A stretch of 64,000 nt of DNA from Uliginosibacterium gangwonense (lineage in GTDB: Bacteria > Pseudomonadota > Gammaproteobacteria > Burkholderiales > Rhodocyclaceae): contig SBBQ01000054.1 of the NCBI GenBank assembly GCA_005239635.1, forward strand, positions 17,480-81,479, in the 5' to 3' direction. Shown piece after piece: positions 39,137 to 48,579 of the stretch. Numbering within the stretch: the first letter of the stretch is position 1; each line of letters starts with the position of its first letter. The notes beneath the pieces were generated by a model. That model ran no database searches, was not told the origin of the DNA, and was given only the letters and a program-made list of their open reading frames with translations. Both the position numbers and the translations under genes were made by a program.

Positions 39137-42100
39137 ATGGCCTTTAATGCATCCGTCTGGGCGCTGCGCAACACGGCATTGGTGCGTTACTTCATGGTGC
39201 TGCTGCTGCTAATTGGCACGTGGAGTTACTTTCAGCTTGGTCAAAACGAAGACCCTGAGTTTACTTTCCGGGTGATGGTGGTGCGCGCCAATCTGCCCGG
39301 CGCTACGGCTTTGCAAGTTGAGCAACAACTCACCGATAAGCTCGAACGCAAGCTGCAAGAAACACCATACCTCGACAAGCTTCGCAGTTATTCCAAACCG
39401 GGCGAGTCACTGGTGTTTGTATCGCTTAAAGGTTCGGTGCCGCCTAAAGAAGTGAACAACATTTGGTACCAAGTCCGCAAAAAAGTGGGCGACATCAAAG
39501 GTAATTTGCCGGCAGGAACAGAAGGCCCATTTTTTAATGATGAATTTGGCGATACCTACGGTTCAATCTTTGCATTTAGTGCAGACGGCTATTCGTATGC
39601 GGAGCTAAAAGATTGGGTTGATCGCGCACGGCAAGAGCTGTTGCGCGTGCCGCATGTGAGTAAGGTTGAATTGTTCGGTGTGCAGGACGAGGCTGTGTAC
39701 ATCGTGTTCTCGCACCAAAAGTTTGCGCGCATGGGGGTGACCTTCCAGCAGGTGCTCGATGCGCTTGCACAGCAAAATGCCATACAAGGTTCGGGCGTCA
39801 TGGCGGCTGGGGATTGGAATATTCCCATGCGTGTGAGCGGTCAGTTTTCGAATTTAAGCGAAATCGAAAATCTGATGCTGCGTGTAGAGGGTGTCAACGG
39901 TCCACGCAGTTTTCGATTAGGTGATTTTGCAACGGTAAGCCGTGAAACGGTGACGCCGCCCGTGAGCAAGATGCGCTTCAATGGCCGTGAGGTGATTGGC
40001 GTCGGTATCTCGATGGATAAGGGCGGCAACATCATTCAGCTCGGCCGTGATCTGGATAAGTCTTTTGCCAATATCCGCAGTTGGTTGCCCGTGGGTATTG
40101 AGATGCAACAGGTGGCAGATCAGCCGCGTGTGGTGAATAAATCCGTCGGCGAGTTTTTGCACACGCTCATTGAAGCGATTGTGATTGTGCTCACCGTCAG
40201 TTTTCTTGCGCTGGGTCTGCATCGTCGTCCGCTGCGTTTGGATGTGCGTCCGGGTCTGGTGGTGGCGTTGTCCATTCCGCTGGTACTGGCGATCACCTTC
40301 TTCTGCATGTGGGTGTGGGGCATTGACCTGCAAAAAATCTCGCTCGGCGCATTGATTATTGCGTTAGGTTTGTTGGTCGACGACGCCATCATTGCGGTTG
40401 AAATGATGGTGCGCAAACTCGAAGAAGGTTACGACAAGTTCACGGCGGCAAGCGCCATGTATAGCGCAACTGCGGCACCGATGCTGACCGGTACTTTAAT
40501 TACCGTAGCCAGCTTTATGCCAGTTGGCTTTGCCAAAAGCGCGGCCGGTGAATACACCTTTTCCATCTTTGCTGTAAATGCTGTTGCGTTGCTCACCAGC
40601 TGGCTCGTGGCCGTTGTGTTCACGCCGTATTTGGGGGTGCTGCTGTTGAAGGAACGCCCCAGTCATACTGGCCAGCCGCATGAAGTGTTTGATTCGCCTG
40701 CATACCAACGCTTTCGCACATTGGTTGATTATTGTGTGGAACATCGTAAGTTAGTAATCGCCATTACCTTGGGCGCGTTTGTATTGTCGATCGTCGGCTT
40801 CCGTTTTGTTCAGCAACAGTTTTTCCCCAACTCAAACCGTGAAGAATTGATAGTTGATTTGTGGTTGCCGGAGGGTTCGAGCTACGCCGCGACTGAAGCA
40901 CAGACACGCAAATTCGAAGCGTTTTTGCAGCGCCCGGAAAACGCCAAAGACGTGACCAACTATGTGTCGTGGGTGGCAGCAGGAAGCCCGCGTTTTTATC
41001 TGCCCTTAGATCAGCAGTTCAATCACACCAACTTTGCGCAGATCATTATTCGCGCTAAAGATGTTGAGGCGCGCAATCGCCTGCGTGATCGTGGTCGCGA
41101 GTTATTCAAAAATGATTTTCCCGATGTGCGCGGTCGCATCTATCCTTTGCAGGCCGGCCCACCCGTGGCCTACCCTGTGCAGTTTCGTGTAACGGGGCCA
41201 GAACACACCAAAGTGCAGGCCTATGCGCGGCAAGTGGCTGACGTCATGAAAACAGATGCCGACACGGTGGGGATTAATCACAACTGGAATGAGCCGATTC
41301 GCGTGTTGCGACTCGACTTGGATCAAGACAAAGCCCGCGCACTGGGCGTGCCAAGCGCGTTATTGGCAAAGGCCGGACAAGTGTTGCTCAGCGGTTTTAA
41401 GGCGGGCACCTATCGTGATGGCGACAAGTCAATCGACATCATCATTCGCCAGCCCGAAGACGAGCGTACCGTGATGTCACGCTTAATGGACGCCAATATT
41501 CATACCGTGACCGGACAGGCTGTGCCCTTGTCGCAATTGGCGCATCTGAGTATGGGCTGGGAGCCGGGCATTATTTGGCGTCTCGGCCGCGAGCCTTCTA
41601 TCACCGTGCAGTCTGATGTGCGTGATGGCGTGCAAGGCCCGTTTGTTGCAGCACGCTTGTGGCCGCAAATGGCCAAGTTGCAAGCGCAAATGGAGCCGGG
41701 TTATCGCTTAGAAATTGCCGGCGCGACAGAGGAGTCGGCCACGGCTCAGGCATCAATCAATGCCAATATGCCCGTGTTGATACTGATTATTCTGACGCTG
41801 CTCATGCTGCAACTGCGCTCGTTCTCGCGCACCGTTTTAGTGTTTCTCACCGCCCCGCTGGGTTTGATTGGCGCCGCCGTGACGCTGCTGGCGTTTCAGG
41901 CGCCGTTTGGCTTTGTGGCAACGCTGGGGGTCATCGCGCTGGCTGGCATGATTATGCGTAACTCGGTGATTTTGGTAGACCAAATTGAGCGCGACATTGC
42001 CGCCGGGCGCCCGCGCTGGGAGTCGGTGGTGGAAGCCGCCGTGCGCCGTTTCCGGCCCATCATGCTAACAGCGGCGGCAGCCATATTGGCCATGATCCCG

Positions 42101-42274
42101 CTCACCCGGTCAATCTTCTGGGGGCCTATGGCGGTGGCGATTATGGGCGGCTTGCTGGTGGCAACGGTGCTCACCCTATTGTTCTTGCCGGCGCTATACG
42201 CCGCTTGGTTTAGGGTGCGCCGCAACGAAGTGCCCCCGCAATCTGAAACAGACGTGACGGCCCCGGTCGGCTAA
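39137..42274 (+). CDS. RND-family efflux pump, inner-membrane subunit
   Basis: A 1045-residue proton-driven transporter of the AcrB/MexB superfamily. The first helix follows FNASVWALRNTALVRYFMV. The proton-relay motif in TM4 reads LGLLVDDAIIAVEMM, with both aspartates present, and the TM11 region ends PLTRSIFWGPMAVAIMGGL. Two large periplasmic loops and about twelve helices are evident. The start is ATG 39137, one base after the adaptor stop; the longer frame would overlap the adaptor by 150 bases. Substrates are unknown; the neighbouring TolC at 43406 could be the outer-membrane partner. Confidence 0.94.
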   Translation: MAFNASVWALRNTALVRYFMVLLLLIGTWSYFQLGQNEDPEFTFRVMVVRANLPGATALQVEQQLTDKLERKLQETPYLDKLRSYSKPGESLVFVSLKGSVPPKEVNNIWYQVRKKVGDIKGNLPAGTEGPFFNDEFGDTYGSIFAFSADGYSYAELKDWVDRARQELLRVPHVSKVELFGVQDEAVYIVFSHQKFARMGVTFQQVLDALAQQNAIQGSGVMAAGDWNIPMRVSGQFSNLSEIENLMLRVEGVNGPRSFRLGDFATVSRETVTPPVSKMRFNGREVIGVGISMDKGGNIIQLGRDLDKSFANIRSWLPVGIEMQQVADQPRVVNKSVGEFLHTLIEAIVIVLTVSFLALGLHRRPLRLDVRPGLVVALSIPLVLAITFFCMWVWGIDLQKISLGALIIALGLLVDDAIIAVEMMVRKLEEGYDKFTAASAMYSATAAPMLTGTLITVASFMPVGFAKSAAGEYTFSIFAVNAVALLTSWLVAVVFTPYLGVLLLKERPSHTGQPHEVFDSPAYQRFRTLVDYCVEHRKLVIAITLGAFVLSIVGFRFVQQQFFPNSNREELIVDLWLPEGSSYAATEAQTRKFEAFLQRPENAKDVTNYVSWVAAGSPRFYLPLDQQFNHTNFAQIIIRAKDVEARNRLRDRGRELFKNDFPDVRGRIYPLQAGPPVAYPVQFRVTGPEHTKVQAYARQVADVMKTDADTVGINHNWNEPIRVLRLDLDQDKARALGVPSALLAKAGQVLLSGFKAGTYRDGDKSIDIIIRQPEDERTVMSRLMDANIHTVTGQAVPLSQLAHLSMGWEPGIIWRLGREPSITVQSDVRDGVQGPFVAARLWPQMAKLQAQMEPGYRLEIAGATEESATAQASINANMPVLILIILTLLMLQLRSFSRTVLVFLTAPLGLIGAAVTLLAFQAPFGFVATLGVIALAGMIMRNSVILVDQIERDIAAGRPRWESVVEAAVRRFRPIMLTAAAAILAMIPLTRSIFWGPMAVAIMGGLLVATVLTLLFLPALYAAWFRVRRNEVPPQSETDVTAPVG

Positions 42275-42285
42275 AATGGCGGACT

Positions 42286-42304
42286 TGTCCCGGCAGGCGG
42301 GACA
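42286..42304. other. Stable hairpin between the RND gene and pcm
   Basis: TGTCCCG and CGGGACA arms (perfect, seven pairs) with a five-base loop, 12 bases after the RND stop. There is no T run, so it may protect or trim the mRNA rather than terminate it. Confidence 0.5.
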
Positions 42305-42356
42305 CCACATGAATGAAAACGACTCGGTGGAAAACCGTTTTTAGAAAGGTCGCAAC

Positions 42357-43010
42357 ATGAATGTCGAGCAAGCTCGCTTCAATATGATCGAACAGCAAGT
42401 TCGTCCGTGGGATGTGCTGGATACGGATGTGCTAGATCTGCTGATGACAATTAAGCGCGAAGAATTCGTGCCGGCTACGTATCGTGATTTGGCATTTGCC
42501 GACATGGAAGTGCCGCTGGGTAGCGATGCCGTGATGATGGCGCCCAAGATTGAAGCGCGTGTGTTGCAAGAACTGCGCTTGCGTAAGTCAGACAAGGTGC
42601 TGGAGATTGGTACCGGTTCAGGCTACATGGCGGCTCTGATGGCAGCCAAAGCAGGTCATGTGACGACGGTTGAAATCGTGCCGCAACTGGCAGAGCAAGC
42701 CCGCGCAAATCTGCGCAAGGCTGGCATCAATAACGTTACCGTTGAAACAGGCAATGGCGCAGAAGGTTTGCCGGCACAAGCACCGTTTGATGTGATTGTT
42801 GTGTCGGGCGGCATGCTCGATGTGCCGAAACTGTTGCTGGAGCAACTGCGCGTTGGCGGTCGTTTAATGGCTTTTGTGGGCGAAGCACCTGTGCAAAGTG
42901 CGCAACTCGTGGTGTGTATTGAGCCGGGTCGTTTCCGCACCACCAATGTATTTGAAACACTGGTGCCGATGCTCAATCGTGTGCCGTCACGTAGCCGCTT
43001 TGAGTTTTGA
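42357..43010 (+). CDS. pcm: PCMT-family methyltransferase (protein-L-isoaspartate methyltransferase-like)
   Basis: A 217-residue cytoplasmic SAM-dependent enzyme. The opening NVEQARFNMIEQQVRPWDV and the SAM loop DKVLEIGTGSGYMAALMA are those of the PCMT fold, with VTTVEIVPQLAEQARANL following. Genuine repair enzymes carry a TIS(Q/A)P motif before the SAM loop; here that stretch reads PLGSDAVMMAPKIEARV, so the catalytic Ser/Thr arrangement is altered. Isoaspartyl repair is therefore not certain. The gene order pcm-rhodanese-tolC is conserved in betaproteobacteria. A purine-rich AGAAAGG ribosome site precedes the ATG. Confidence 0.85.
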   Translation: MNVEQARFNMIEQQVRPWDVLDTDVLDLLMTIKREEFVPATYRDLAFADMEVPLGSDAVMMAPKIEARVLQELRLRKSDKVLEIGTGSGYMAALMAAKAGHVTTVEIVPQLAEQARANLRKAGINNVTVETGNGAEGLPAQAPFDVIVVSGGMLDVPKLLLEQLRVGGRLMAFVGEAPVQSAQLVVCIEPGRFRTTNVFETLVPMLNRVPSRSRFEF

Positions 43011-43022
43011 TCGGACACTAGA

Positions 43023-43346
43023 TTGAGAGCACTCTCCGCGACTGAGTTGAACGATTGGCTGCACGATGCAGCACGCGCCAGACCTATTTTGTTGGATGTA
43101 AGGGAACCTTCTGAGTGGCAGATTTGCCATATAGAAGGGTCGATGCATATGCCTATGCAAACGGTGCCACAGCGCCATGTAGAACTCGAAGCAGAAGCGC
43201 CAGTCGTGTGCATCTGTCACCACGGCATGCGCAGCATGCAAGTCGGGGTGTACCTTGAGCGGGCAGGTTTTGAAAATGTATACAACCTCACCGGTGGCGT
43301 AGAAGCGTGGGCGGTGCAGGTTGACCCGGCAATGCAGCGATATTGA
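43023..43346 (+). CDS. Rhodanese-domain sulfurtransferase-like protein
   Basis: A 107-residue single-domain rhodanese. It opens with LSATELNDWL, has LLDVREPSEW and the active-site loop CHHGMRS (catalytic Cys near residue 64), and ends LTGGVEAWAVQVDP. Likely handles persulfide sulfur in the cytoplasm; substrate unknown. The start is a TTG at 43023, 12 bases after the pcm stop, because no ATG fits the conserved start. It lies between pcm and tolC, as in related genomes. Confidence 0.9.
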   Translation: MRALSATELNDWLHDAARARPILLDVREPSEWQICHIEGSMHMPMQTVPQRHVELEAEAPVVCICHHGMRSMQVGVYLERAGFENVYNLTGGVEAWAVQVDPAMQRY

Positions 43347-43405
43347 TAGATCTGAAGCAGGCCGTTCAACTGTGATGGGCGCTTGCAGCAACGCGGGGGT
43401 GCGAA

Positions 43406-44740
43406 ATGCGTAACACGTTACGGACAACGATGGTGTCGACTGGATTGGCAATGATTTTTGCCAATCCCTTCGTCAACACAGTCTACGCGGCCGATTTGTT
43501 GCAGCTTTATAAAGATGCGCAAACCTACGACGCAATCTACGCTGCCTCGCGTGCGCAACGTCAAGCCGGCAGTGAAAAGGAAATGCAGGGCTTAGCGGGC
43601 TTGTTGCCTAACGTGGGGTTGTCTGCCAATGTCACGCGCAACTCAGTTGATACGACGCAGCCGACGAACTCATCGCGCGACTACAGCAGCCGTGGTTGGA
43701 ATGTACAACTCACACAACCTTTGTTCCGTTGGCAAAATTGGGTGCAGTACAAGCAGGGTCAGTTGCAAGTTGCCTTAGCCGAGGCGCAGTTTCAGCAGTC
43801 ACGCCAAGATTTGATTTTGCGCGTTGCGCAAGCCTATTTCGATGTGCTGGTGGCGCAAGAAACCTTGTCCTCGCTTGAGGCGCAACAACAAGCCAGCGGC
43901 GAACAGCTCGAGTTAGCTAAAAAGAGTTTCGAAGTCGGCACGGTGACTGTGACCGATGTGCACGAGGCGCAATCACGTTCTGACTTGGCTGCAGCACAAG
44001 CGATTGCCGCGCGCAGCGACCTTGAAGTTAAGCAACAAGTTTTGAGTCAGCTGGTTGGCAAAGAGCCGGGCGTATTGAAAAAATTGCGTCGTGACGCAGA
44101 TCTACCCGCACCGCAACCAGCAGATATTCAACCCTGGGTAAGTTCGGCCGAGCACTCTTCATACACCGTGCAGTCTGCCCAAGCTTCGTTGGATATTGCA
44201 GACCGTGAAGTGGAGCGTAATCGCGCAGGCCACTTGCCAACGCTTGATGCAGTCGCGACTTACGGTCGCAATAAAACTTTGGTGCCTTCAACGGGTTTGG
44301 ATTCGGACGCCACCTCTGGCACCCTCGGCGTCCAGCTTAATATTCCGCTGTATCAAGGCGGCGCCATTCAATCGCGCGAACGTGAAGCGGCGGCGCTTCG
44401 CACCAAAGCCCAGGCCGACTTGGATAACGCTCGCCGGAGCGCGTCATTGGCGGCACGTCAGGCCTATCTCGGCGTGAGCAGCGGCTTGGCGCAGGTGAAA
44501 GCGCTGGAAGCTGCGCTGACTTCTTCGCAGTCTTCATTAGACGCGAATAAGCTGGGTTATGAAGTTGGTGTGCGCATCAACATTGATGTGTTGAATGCGC
44601 AGCAACAGCTGTTTACCACGCGCCGTGACTTGGCAAAAGCACGTTACGACACCTTGATGTCGCAGTTCAAACTGAAAGCCGCTGCCGGCACGCTTAATGA
44701 ATCAGATGTTGAAGCTGCCAACGGTTTGTTGGGCGACTAA
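43406..44740 (+). CDS. tolC: TolC-family outer-membrane channel protein
   Basis: Outer-membrane trimeric duct of 444 residues for type I secretion and efflux. The signal peptide covers about residues 1-28, ending VYAA. The mature part starts DLLQLYKDAQTYDAIYAASRAQ and shows the two-fold repeated architecture of TolC, with GLLPNVGLSANVTR and, in the second half, PTLDAVATYGRNKT, and a repeated LNIPLYQGGA. It may serve the RND pump encoded upstream. Within the signal-peptide codons lies a perfect 10-bp inverted repeat made of two signature words (43442-43467). The convergent dgkA gene ends only 4 bases away. Confidence 0.92.
   Translation: MRNTLRTTMVSTGLAMIFANPFVNTVYAADLLQLYKDAQTYDAIYAASRAQRQAGSEKEMQGLAGLLPNVGLSANVTRNSVDTTQPTNSSRDYSSRGWNVQLTQPLFRWQNWVQYKQGQLQVALAEAQFQQSRQDLILRVAQAYFDVLVAQETLSSLEAQQQASGEQLELAKKSFEVGTVTVTDVHEAQSRSDLAAAQAIAARSDLEVKQQVLSQLVGKEPGVLKKLRRDADLPAPQPADIQPWVSSAEHSSYTVQSAQASLDIADREVERNRAGHLPTLDAVATYGRNKTLVPSTGLDSDATSGTLGVQLNIPLYQGGAIQSREREAAALRTKAQADLDNARRSASLAARQAYLGVSSGLAQVKALEAALTSSQSSLDANKLGYEVGVRINIDVLNAQQQLFTTRRDLAKARYDTLMSQFKLKAAAGTLNESDVEAANGLLGD
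43442..43467. repeat. Inverted pair of the signature word inside the tolC signal-peptide codons
   Basis: GGATTGGCAA and TTGCCAATCC form a perfect 10-bp stem with a six-base loop TGATTT. Coding space for a signal peptide is tolerant of such insertions. Confidence 0.85.
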
Positions 44741-44744
44741 TCAC

Positions 44745-45116
44745 TTAACCCGCTAGCACCAACCACCACACGATCGCTGCATTGGCCAGCGCCACAAAGA
44801 CGGCGGCGCTGCCAATGTCTTTGGCGCGTTTTGCCAATGTGTGATTCTCTAGCGAGATGCGATCGACCGTTGCTTCGATCGCAGAATTCAATAGCTCAAC
44901 AATCAAAATCAGCAGCACGCTGGCAATCATCAGTGCTTTGCCAATCGCGCTCGCGGGCAGCCAAAGCACAAGTGGGATGCACACCACAGCGAGCCAAACT
45001 TCTTGGCGAAACGCGTCTTCGTTGCAGTAGGCCGCACGCAAACCCTCAAGCGAGTAGTGGAACGCATTCCAGATGCGACGCAAGCCGGTTTTGCCTTTGA
45101 ATGGACTTTCTTCCAT
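44745..45116 (-). CDS. dgkA: Diacylglycerol kinase DgkA
   Basis: Inner-membrane kinase of 123 residues that returns diacylglycerol to phosphatidic acid. The three-helix protein shows the family motifs EGLRAAYCNEDAFRQEVWLA and the catalytic loop ELLNSAIEATVDRIS, then AKDIGSAAVFVAL with the usual final helix. Two copies of the signature word fall in its codons (44830-44838, 44937-44945). It ends four bases from the convergent tolC stop. It is the last gene of the long minus-strand run that begins near 51.2 kb. Confidence 0.96.
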   Translation of the reverse strand: MEESPFKGKTGLRRIWNAFHYSLEGLRAAYCNEDAFRQEVWLAVVCIPLVLWLPASAIGKALMIASVLLILIVELLNSAIEATVDRISLENHTLAKRAKDIGSAAVFVALANAAIVWWLVLAG

Positions 45117-45214
45117 AGCGTGTGATGTCGATGGCTAGAGTGCTAATGGGAGGGGTGTTCAGCCCACAATCATGCGCGACTTGCGTGACAGTGACGTGAA
45201 ATCAATGCAGCGGC

Positions 45215-46285
45215 TTACGGGTAATACAACAGCATGTTGTAGCCACTCGCCGGACTACCGTCGTTTTTGAACTGCAAGGTAATGGCAACGTCGCTCGCCG
45301 CAGCAAAAGTGCGCTGATACTGATGTGAGCGCGGCAGATATTCGGCGGATGTTAAGACTTTTCGAATCACCACGTTGTCACGGCTGTCGGTGAGTGTGAG
45401 TTCGATATTTGGCCAAGCTTGATCAAACGCTGCGCGGTTGCGCAGACTGGCTTGTAAGAATAGTCGATCCGGATCATTGCCAACTGGGTGCAGTTCTGAC
45501 GATTCAATACTGACCTGTGTTTCATCGCGCGGAATTGGAATCTCGCAACCGAGCGACGAGCATAGGCTCACCAAGGCTGGCCGCAAACCGGGCCAGTTTT
45601 GCGCTAAGCTTCCGCGCCAAATATAGAGTCCTTGTGCTACCAGAAGTAATGTGGCGAGCGCCGCCACAGAGGCCCACAATTTGGTACGAATTTTGGGCTG
45701 AACGATGTTAAGTGCAGGGGCGTCTGGCGCCGCCGTAGTTGTGGCGGCAGCTGCAACCACGTTGCCCGTTGTTGGATCGCCCGTCATGTCGCCTAAGTCG
45801 TCTGCAGCCGTTGCAATATGCAAATCCTCTGCAACTTCATTTGAAGAGGCAAGGTCTTGTGCTGTTTCTATCGGCGCGGCATGGTCAGCTGCATCGAGCG
45901 CATCTTCGAGTGGATCATGCTCTGTCGCGGTAGGTTCGACGAAGGCTTCGTGCGTGGCGGTAGGCGAGTGCGTTGCTGCTGTGTTGGGCTCATCAACCTC
46001 AGCCATCAGCGTTTGGCCAAACAATGCGGCGGCTTCTTGCTCGGCAACACTCGGCAACGCTTGGCGTTGATGTGGCGTGATGATTTCTGTAGCTGTGCTA
46101 GATGTGGCGGGCGCGGTTGCGGCGGCAGGGATTTCAGTTGTCGCAGTGTGCGTCTGTGCGACGGCATGCTCGTGGCTATTGAATACAGCACGGCAGCGAC
46201 CACAGCGCACCATGCCTTTGTGCGCTTGCGCCTGCTCTTCAGTCACGCGGAACGTGGTTTGGCAGGCGGGGCAGCGAGTCAGCAT
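45215..46285 (-). CDS. Zinc-ribbon membrane protein with DUF3426 domain
   Basis: A 356-residue protein common in betaproteobacteria. The N terminus is an MJ0042-type zinc ribbon, LTRCPACQTTFRVTEEQ and VRCGRCRAVFNSHEH. A long acidic Ala/Thr-rich segment (45-200) leads to one transmembrane helix near 212-232, then a DUF3426 domain with the typical VSIESSELHPVGNDPDRLFLQASLRNRAAFDQAWPN (quoted in pieces: SSELHPVGNDPDRLF; LRNRAAFDQAWPN). Function unknown. The ATG at 46283-46285 overlaps prmA by seven bases. Confidence 0.88.
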   Translation of the reverse strand: MLTRCPACQTTFRVTEEQAQAHKGMVRCGRCRAVFNSHEHAVAQTHTATTEIPAAATAPATSSTATEIITPHQRQALPSVAEQEAAALFGQTLMAEVDEPNTAATHSPTATHEAFVEPTATEHDPLEDALDAADHAAPIETAQDLASSNEVAEDLHIATAADDLGDMTGDPTTGNVVAAAATTTAAPDAPALNIVQPKIRTKLWASVAALATLLLVAQGLYIWRGSLAQNWPGLRPALVSLCSSLGCEIPIPRDETQVSIESSELHPVGNDPDRLFLQASLRNRAAFDQAWPNIELTLTDSRDNVVIRKVLTSAEYLPRSHQYQRTFAAASDVAITLQFKNDGSPASGYNMLLYYP

Positions 46286-47169
46286 ATGCGCGTGCCCGTT
46301 AGCAATACCCAACCATCTCGTTCTGCAGAGACGGTGAGATCAAGTGCCGGTGCATAGGTTTGCTGAACCTGCTCAACTTGTTCGCACAAAATGCCCGATA
46401 GCGCAATGAGCCCGCCCGGACGTGCGAGACTAATTAGCGCTGGGGCAAGCACGGTGAGCGGGTTCGCAAGAATATTGGCAACCACCACGTCGAAGTGTCC
46501 GTTAATCGCGTGTTGCGTATCAAACAATTTGAGGGTGACGCCATTTTGCGCCGCATTGTGTTCGGCCGCCACTAGCGCGTGCGGGTCGATGTCAGTGCCG
46601 CTCACTTCGCCTGCGCCAAGCATGGCTGCTGCAATGGCGAGAATGCCAGAACCGCAGCCGTAATCCATGAGGCGTTCGCCGCCCTGCACATGATCACACA
46701 ACCAAGCCAAACACAAATGTGTGGTGGGGTGCGAGCCGGTACCAAAGGCCATGCCGGGGTCGAGCACCATGTTGATGGCGTTCGGATTCGGAGCTTCGTG
46801 CCAGCTGGGGACGATCCACAAACGATCAGTAATCTGGATCGGCGCAAATTGGCTTTGCGTGAGTTGCACCCAGTTTTGCTCAGCAACGGCTTGCTCAATA
46901 TAGGGCGTGTCGGCAGGCAGACCGGCGGCGACACACGCAGCGGAGATTTGCTCGGCGGTGACACTGCCGGCTTCGAACAAGGCGATGACGCGAGACTGAT
47001 CCCACAGCGGCATGCCGGGCATGCCGGGCTCGCCAAACTGGGGTTGTTCTTGATCGGTGCCAGCATGCGCGTCTTCCATTGAGGCAGACAGCGCGCCCTG
47101 ATCCATCAGTGCTTCGGTCAGGGCATCAGCGTGCGTGCTGTCTGCCGGAATGACGATATTCACCCACAT
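46279..47169 (-). CDS. prmA: Ribosomal protein L11 methyltransferase PrmA
   Basis: Cytoplasmic SAM-dependent enzyme that trimethylates ribosomal protein L11. The 296-residue protein has an N-terminal substrate-recognition part and then DPGMAFGTGSHPTTHLCLAWL, the SAM loop LMDYGCGSGILAIAA, GTDIDPHA and VVANILANPL, with the NPP-like motif of this family as ANILANP. Length is normal. It lies 17 bases downstream of accC and overlaps the zinc-ribbon gene, so the three are cotranscribed. The order accB-accC-prmA is a betaproteobacterial and gammaproteobacterial trait. Confidence 0.95.
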   Translation of the reverse strand: MWVNIVIPADSTHADALTEALMDQGALSASMEDAHAGTDQEQPQFGEPGMPGMPLWDQSRVIALFEAGSVTAEQISAACVAAGLPADTPYIEQAVAEQNWVQLTQSQFAPIQITDRLWIVPSWHEAPNPNAINMVLDPGMAFGTGSHPTTHLCLAWLCDHVQGGERLMDYGCGSGILAIAAAMLGAGEVSGTDIDPHALVAAEHNAAQNGVTLKLFDTQHAINGHFDVVVANILANPLTVLAPALISLARPGGLIALSGILCEQVEQVQQTYAPALDLTVSAERDGWVLLTGTRIC

Positions 47170-47186
47170 ACTGCGTGCATCCTGCT

Positions 47187-48551
47187 TTATTTGGCCTTGT
47201 TAACTTCTTCGCGTGCAGCCAGCTTGTGTTCCAGATAATGAATACTGGTACCGCCGGCGAGGAAGCGTGCGTCATGCATCAATTCTTGGTGAAGCGCGAT
47301 GTTGCTCTTGATGCCGCCTACAATCATCTCGGACAACGCAATGCTCATGCGGCGCATAGCTTGCTCACGCGTGTCGCCGTAGGCAATCACTTTGCCAATC
47401 ATCGAATCGTAATTCGAGGGCACGGTGTACCCCTGATACACGTGTGAGTCGACGCGAATACCAGGGCCGCCAGGCGGGTGGTAGGTTTCGATACGGCCCG
47501 GGCACGGCGTGAATTTGTACGGGTCTTCTGCATTGATACGACACTCAATGGCGTGGCCTTTGGGCACGATGTCCTTTTGGCGCAACGCCAATTTTTCACC
47601 TGCCGCCACGCGAATCTGTTGCACCACAATGTCGATACCCGTGGTCATTTCAGTGACCGGATGTTCAACTTGTACGCGCGTGTTCATTTCGATGAAATAG
47701 AACTCGTCGTTTTCGTACAAAAATTCAAACGTACCTGCGCCGCGATAGTTAATGGCGCGGCAGGCTTCAGCACAACGATCACCAATTTTTTGAATCAACT
47801 TGCGATTGATGTTCGGTGCCGGTGCTTCTTCAATCACCTTTTGGTGACGGCGCTGCATAGAGCAGTCGCGCTCGCCCAGCCATACGGCGTTTTTAAAGCT
47901 ATCGGCCAATACTTGAATCTCGATGTGACGCGGATTCTCGAGAAACTTCTCCATGTACACGGAGGGATTGTTGAAGGCAGCTTGCGCTTCGGCTTTGGTG
48001 GTTTGTACGGCGTTAATGAGCGCCGCTTCCGTATGCACCACGCGCATGCCACGACCGCCACCGCCACCCGCCGCTTTGATAATCACCGGGTAACCAACAC
48101 TGCGTGCGATACGCACGATTTCTTTGGGGTCGTCTGGCAGTGCGCCATCTGAACCGGGAACGCACGGCACACCTGCGGCTTTCATTGCCGCTTTAGCCGA
48201 AACTTTGTCGCCCATAAGGCGAATGGTTTCGGGGCGTGGGCCAATAAACGTGAAGCCCGATTTTTCGACACGTTCGGCAAAGTCGGCGTTCTCAGAGAGG
48301 AAGCCGTAGCCCGGGTGAATCGCTTCTGCGTCGGTGACTTCCGCTGCAGAAATAATGGCAGGTATGTTGAGGTACGAAGCACTAGAAGGTGCGGGGCCAA
48401 TACAAACCGATTCGTCAGCCAGCTTGACGTATTTGGCTTCGGTGTCGGCTTCAGAATGCACGGCCACCGTGCGAATGCCAAGCTCGCGACAAGCGCGCAA
48501 GATACGTAAGGCAATTTCGCCACGGTTGGCGATTAGAATTTTTTCAAACAT
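47187..48551 (-). CDS. accC: Biotin carboxylase subunit of acetyl-CoA carboxylase AccC
   Basis: ATP-grasp enzyme that carboxylates the biotin on AccB, first step of fatty-acid synthesis. The 454-residue protein opens [20 protein letters not shown], has the ATP loop [14 protein letters not shown], the catalytic [15 protein letters not shown] and the C-terminal region with [12 protein letters not shown]. Length and motifs are complete. A signature word at 47391-47399 encodes the IGK of that last motif. It follows accB after 90 bases that contain an inverted pair of the same word. Confidence 0.97.
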   Translation of the reverse strand: MFEKILIANRGEIALRILRACRELGIRTVAVHSEADTEAKYVKLADESVCIGPAPSSASYLNIPAIISAAEVTDAEAIHPGYGFLSENADFAERVEKSGFTFIGPRPETIRLMGDKVSAKAAMKAAGVPCVPGSDGALPDDPKEIVRIARSVGYPVIIKAAGGGGGRGMRVVHTEAALINAVQTTKAEAQAAFNNPSVYMEKFLENPRHIEIQVLADSFKNAVWLGERDCSMQRRHQKVIEEAPAPNINRKLIQKIGDRCAEACRAINYRGAGTFEFLYENDEFYFIEMNTRVQVEHPVTEMTTGIDIVVQQIRVAAGEKLALRQKDIVPKGHAIECRINAEDPYKFTPCPGRIETYHPPGGPGIRVDSHVYQGYTVPSNYDSMIGKVIAYGDTREQAMRRMSIALSEMIVGGIKSNIALHQELMHDARFLAGGTSIHYLEHKLAAREEVNKAK

Positions 48552-48579
48552 GGTCTACACCGCTGCTTTAGTCGCGTCA

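Noticed and set aside
47478..48152. Long plus-strand frame (224 codons) opposite accC
   Set aside because: Antisense shadow of the highly conserved accC codons, no recognisable protein features.
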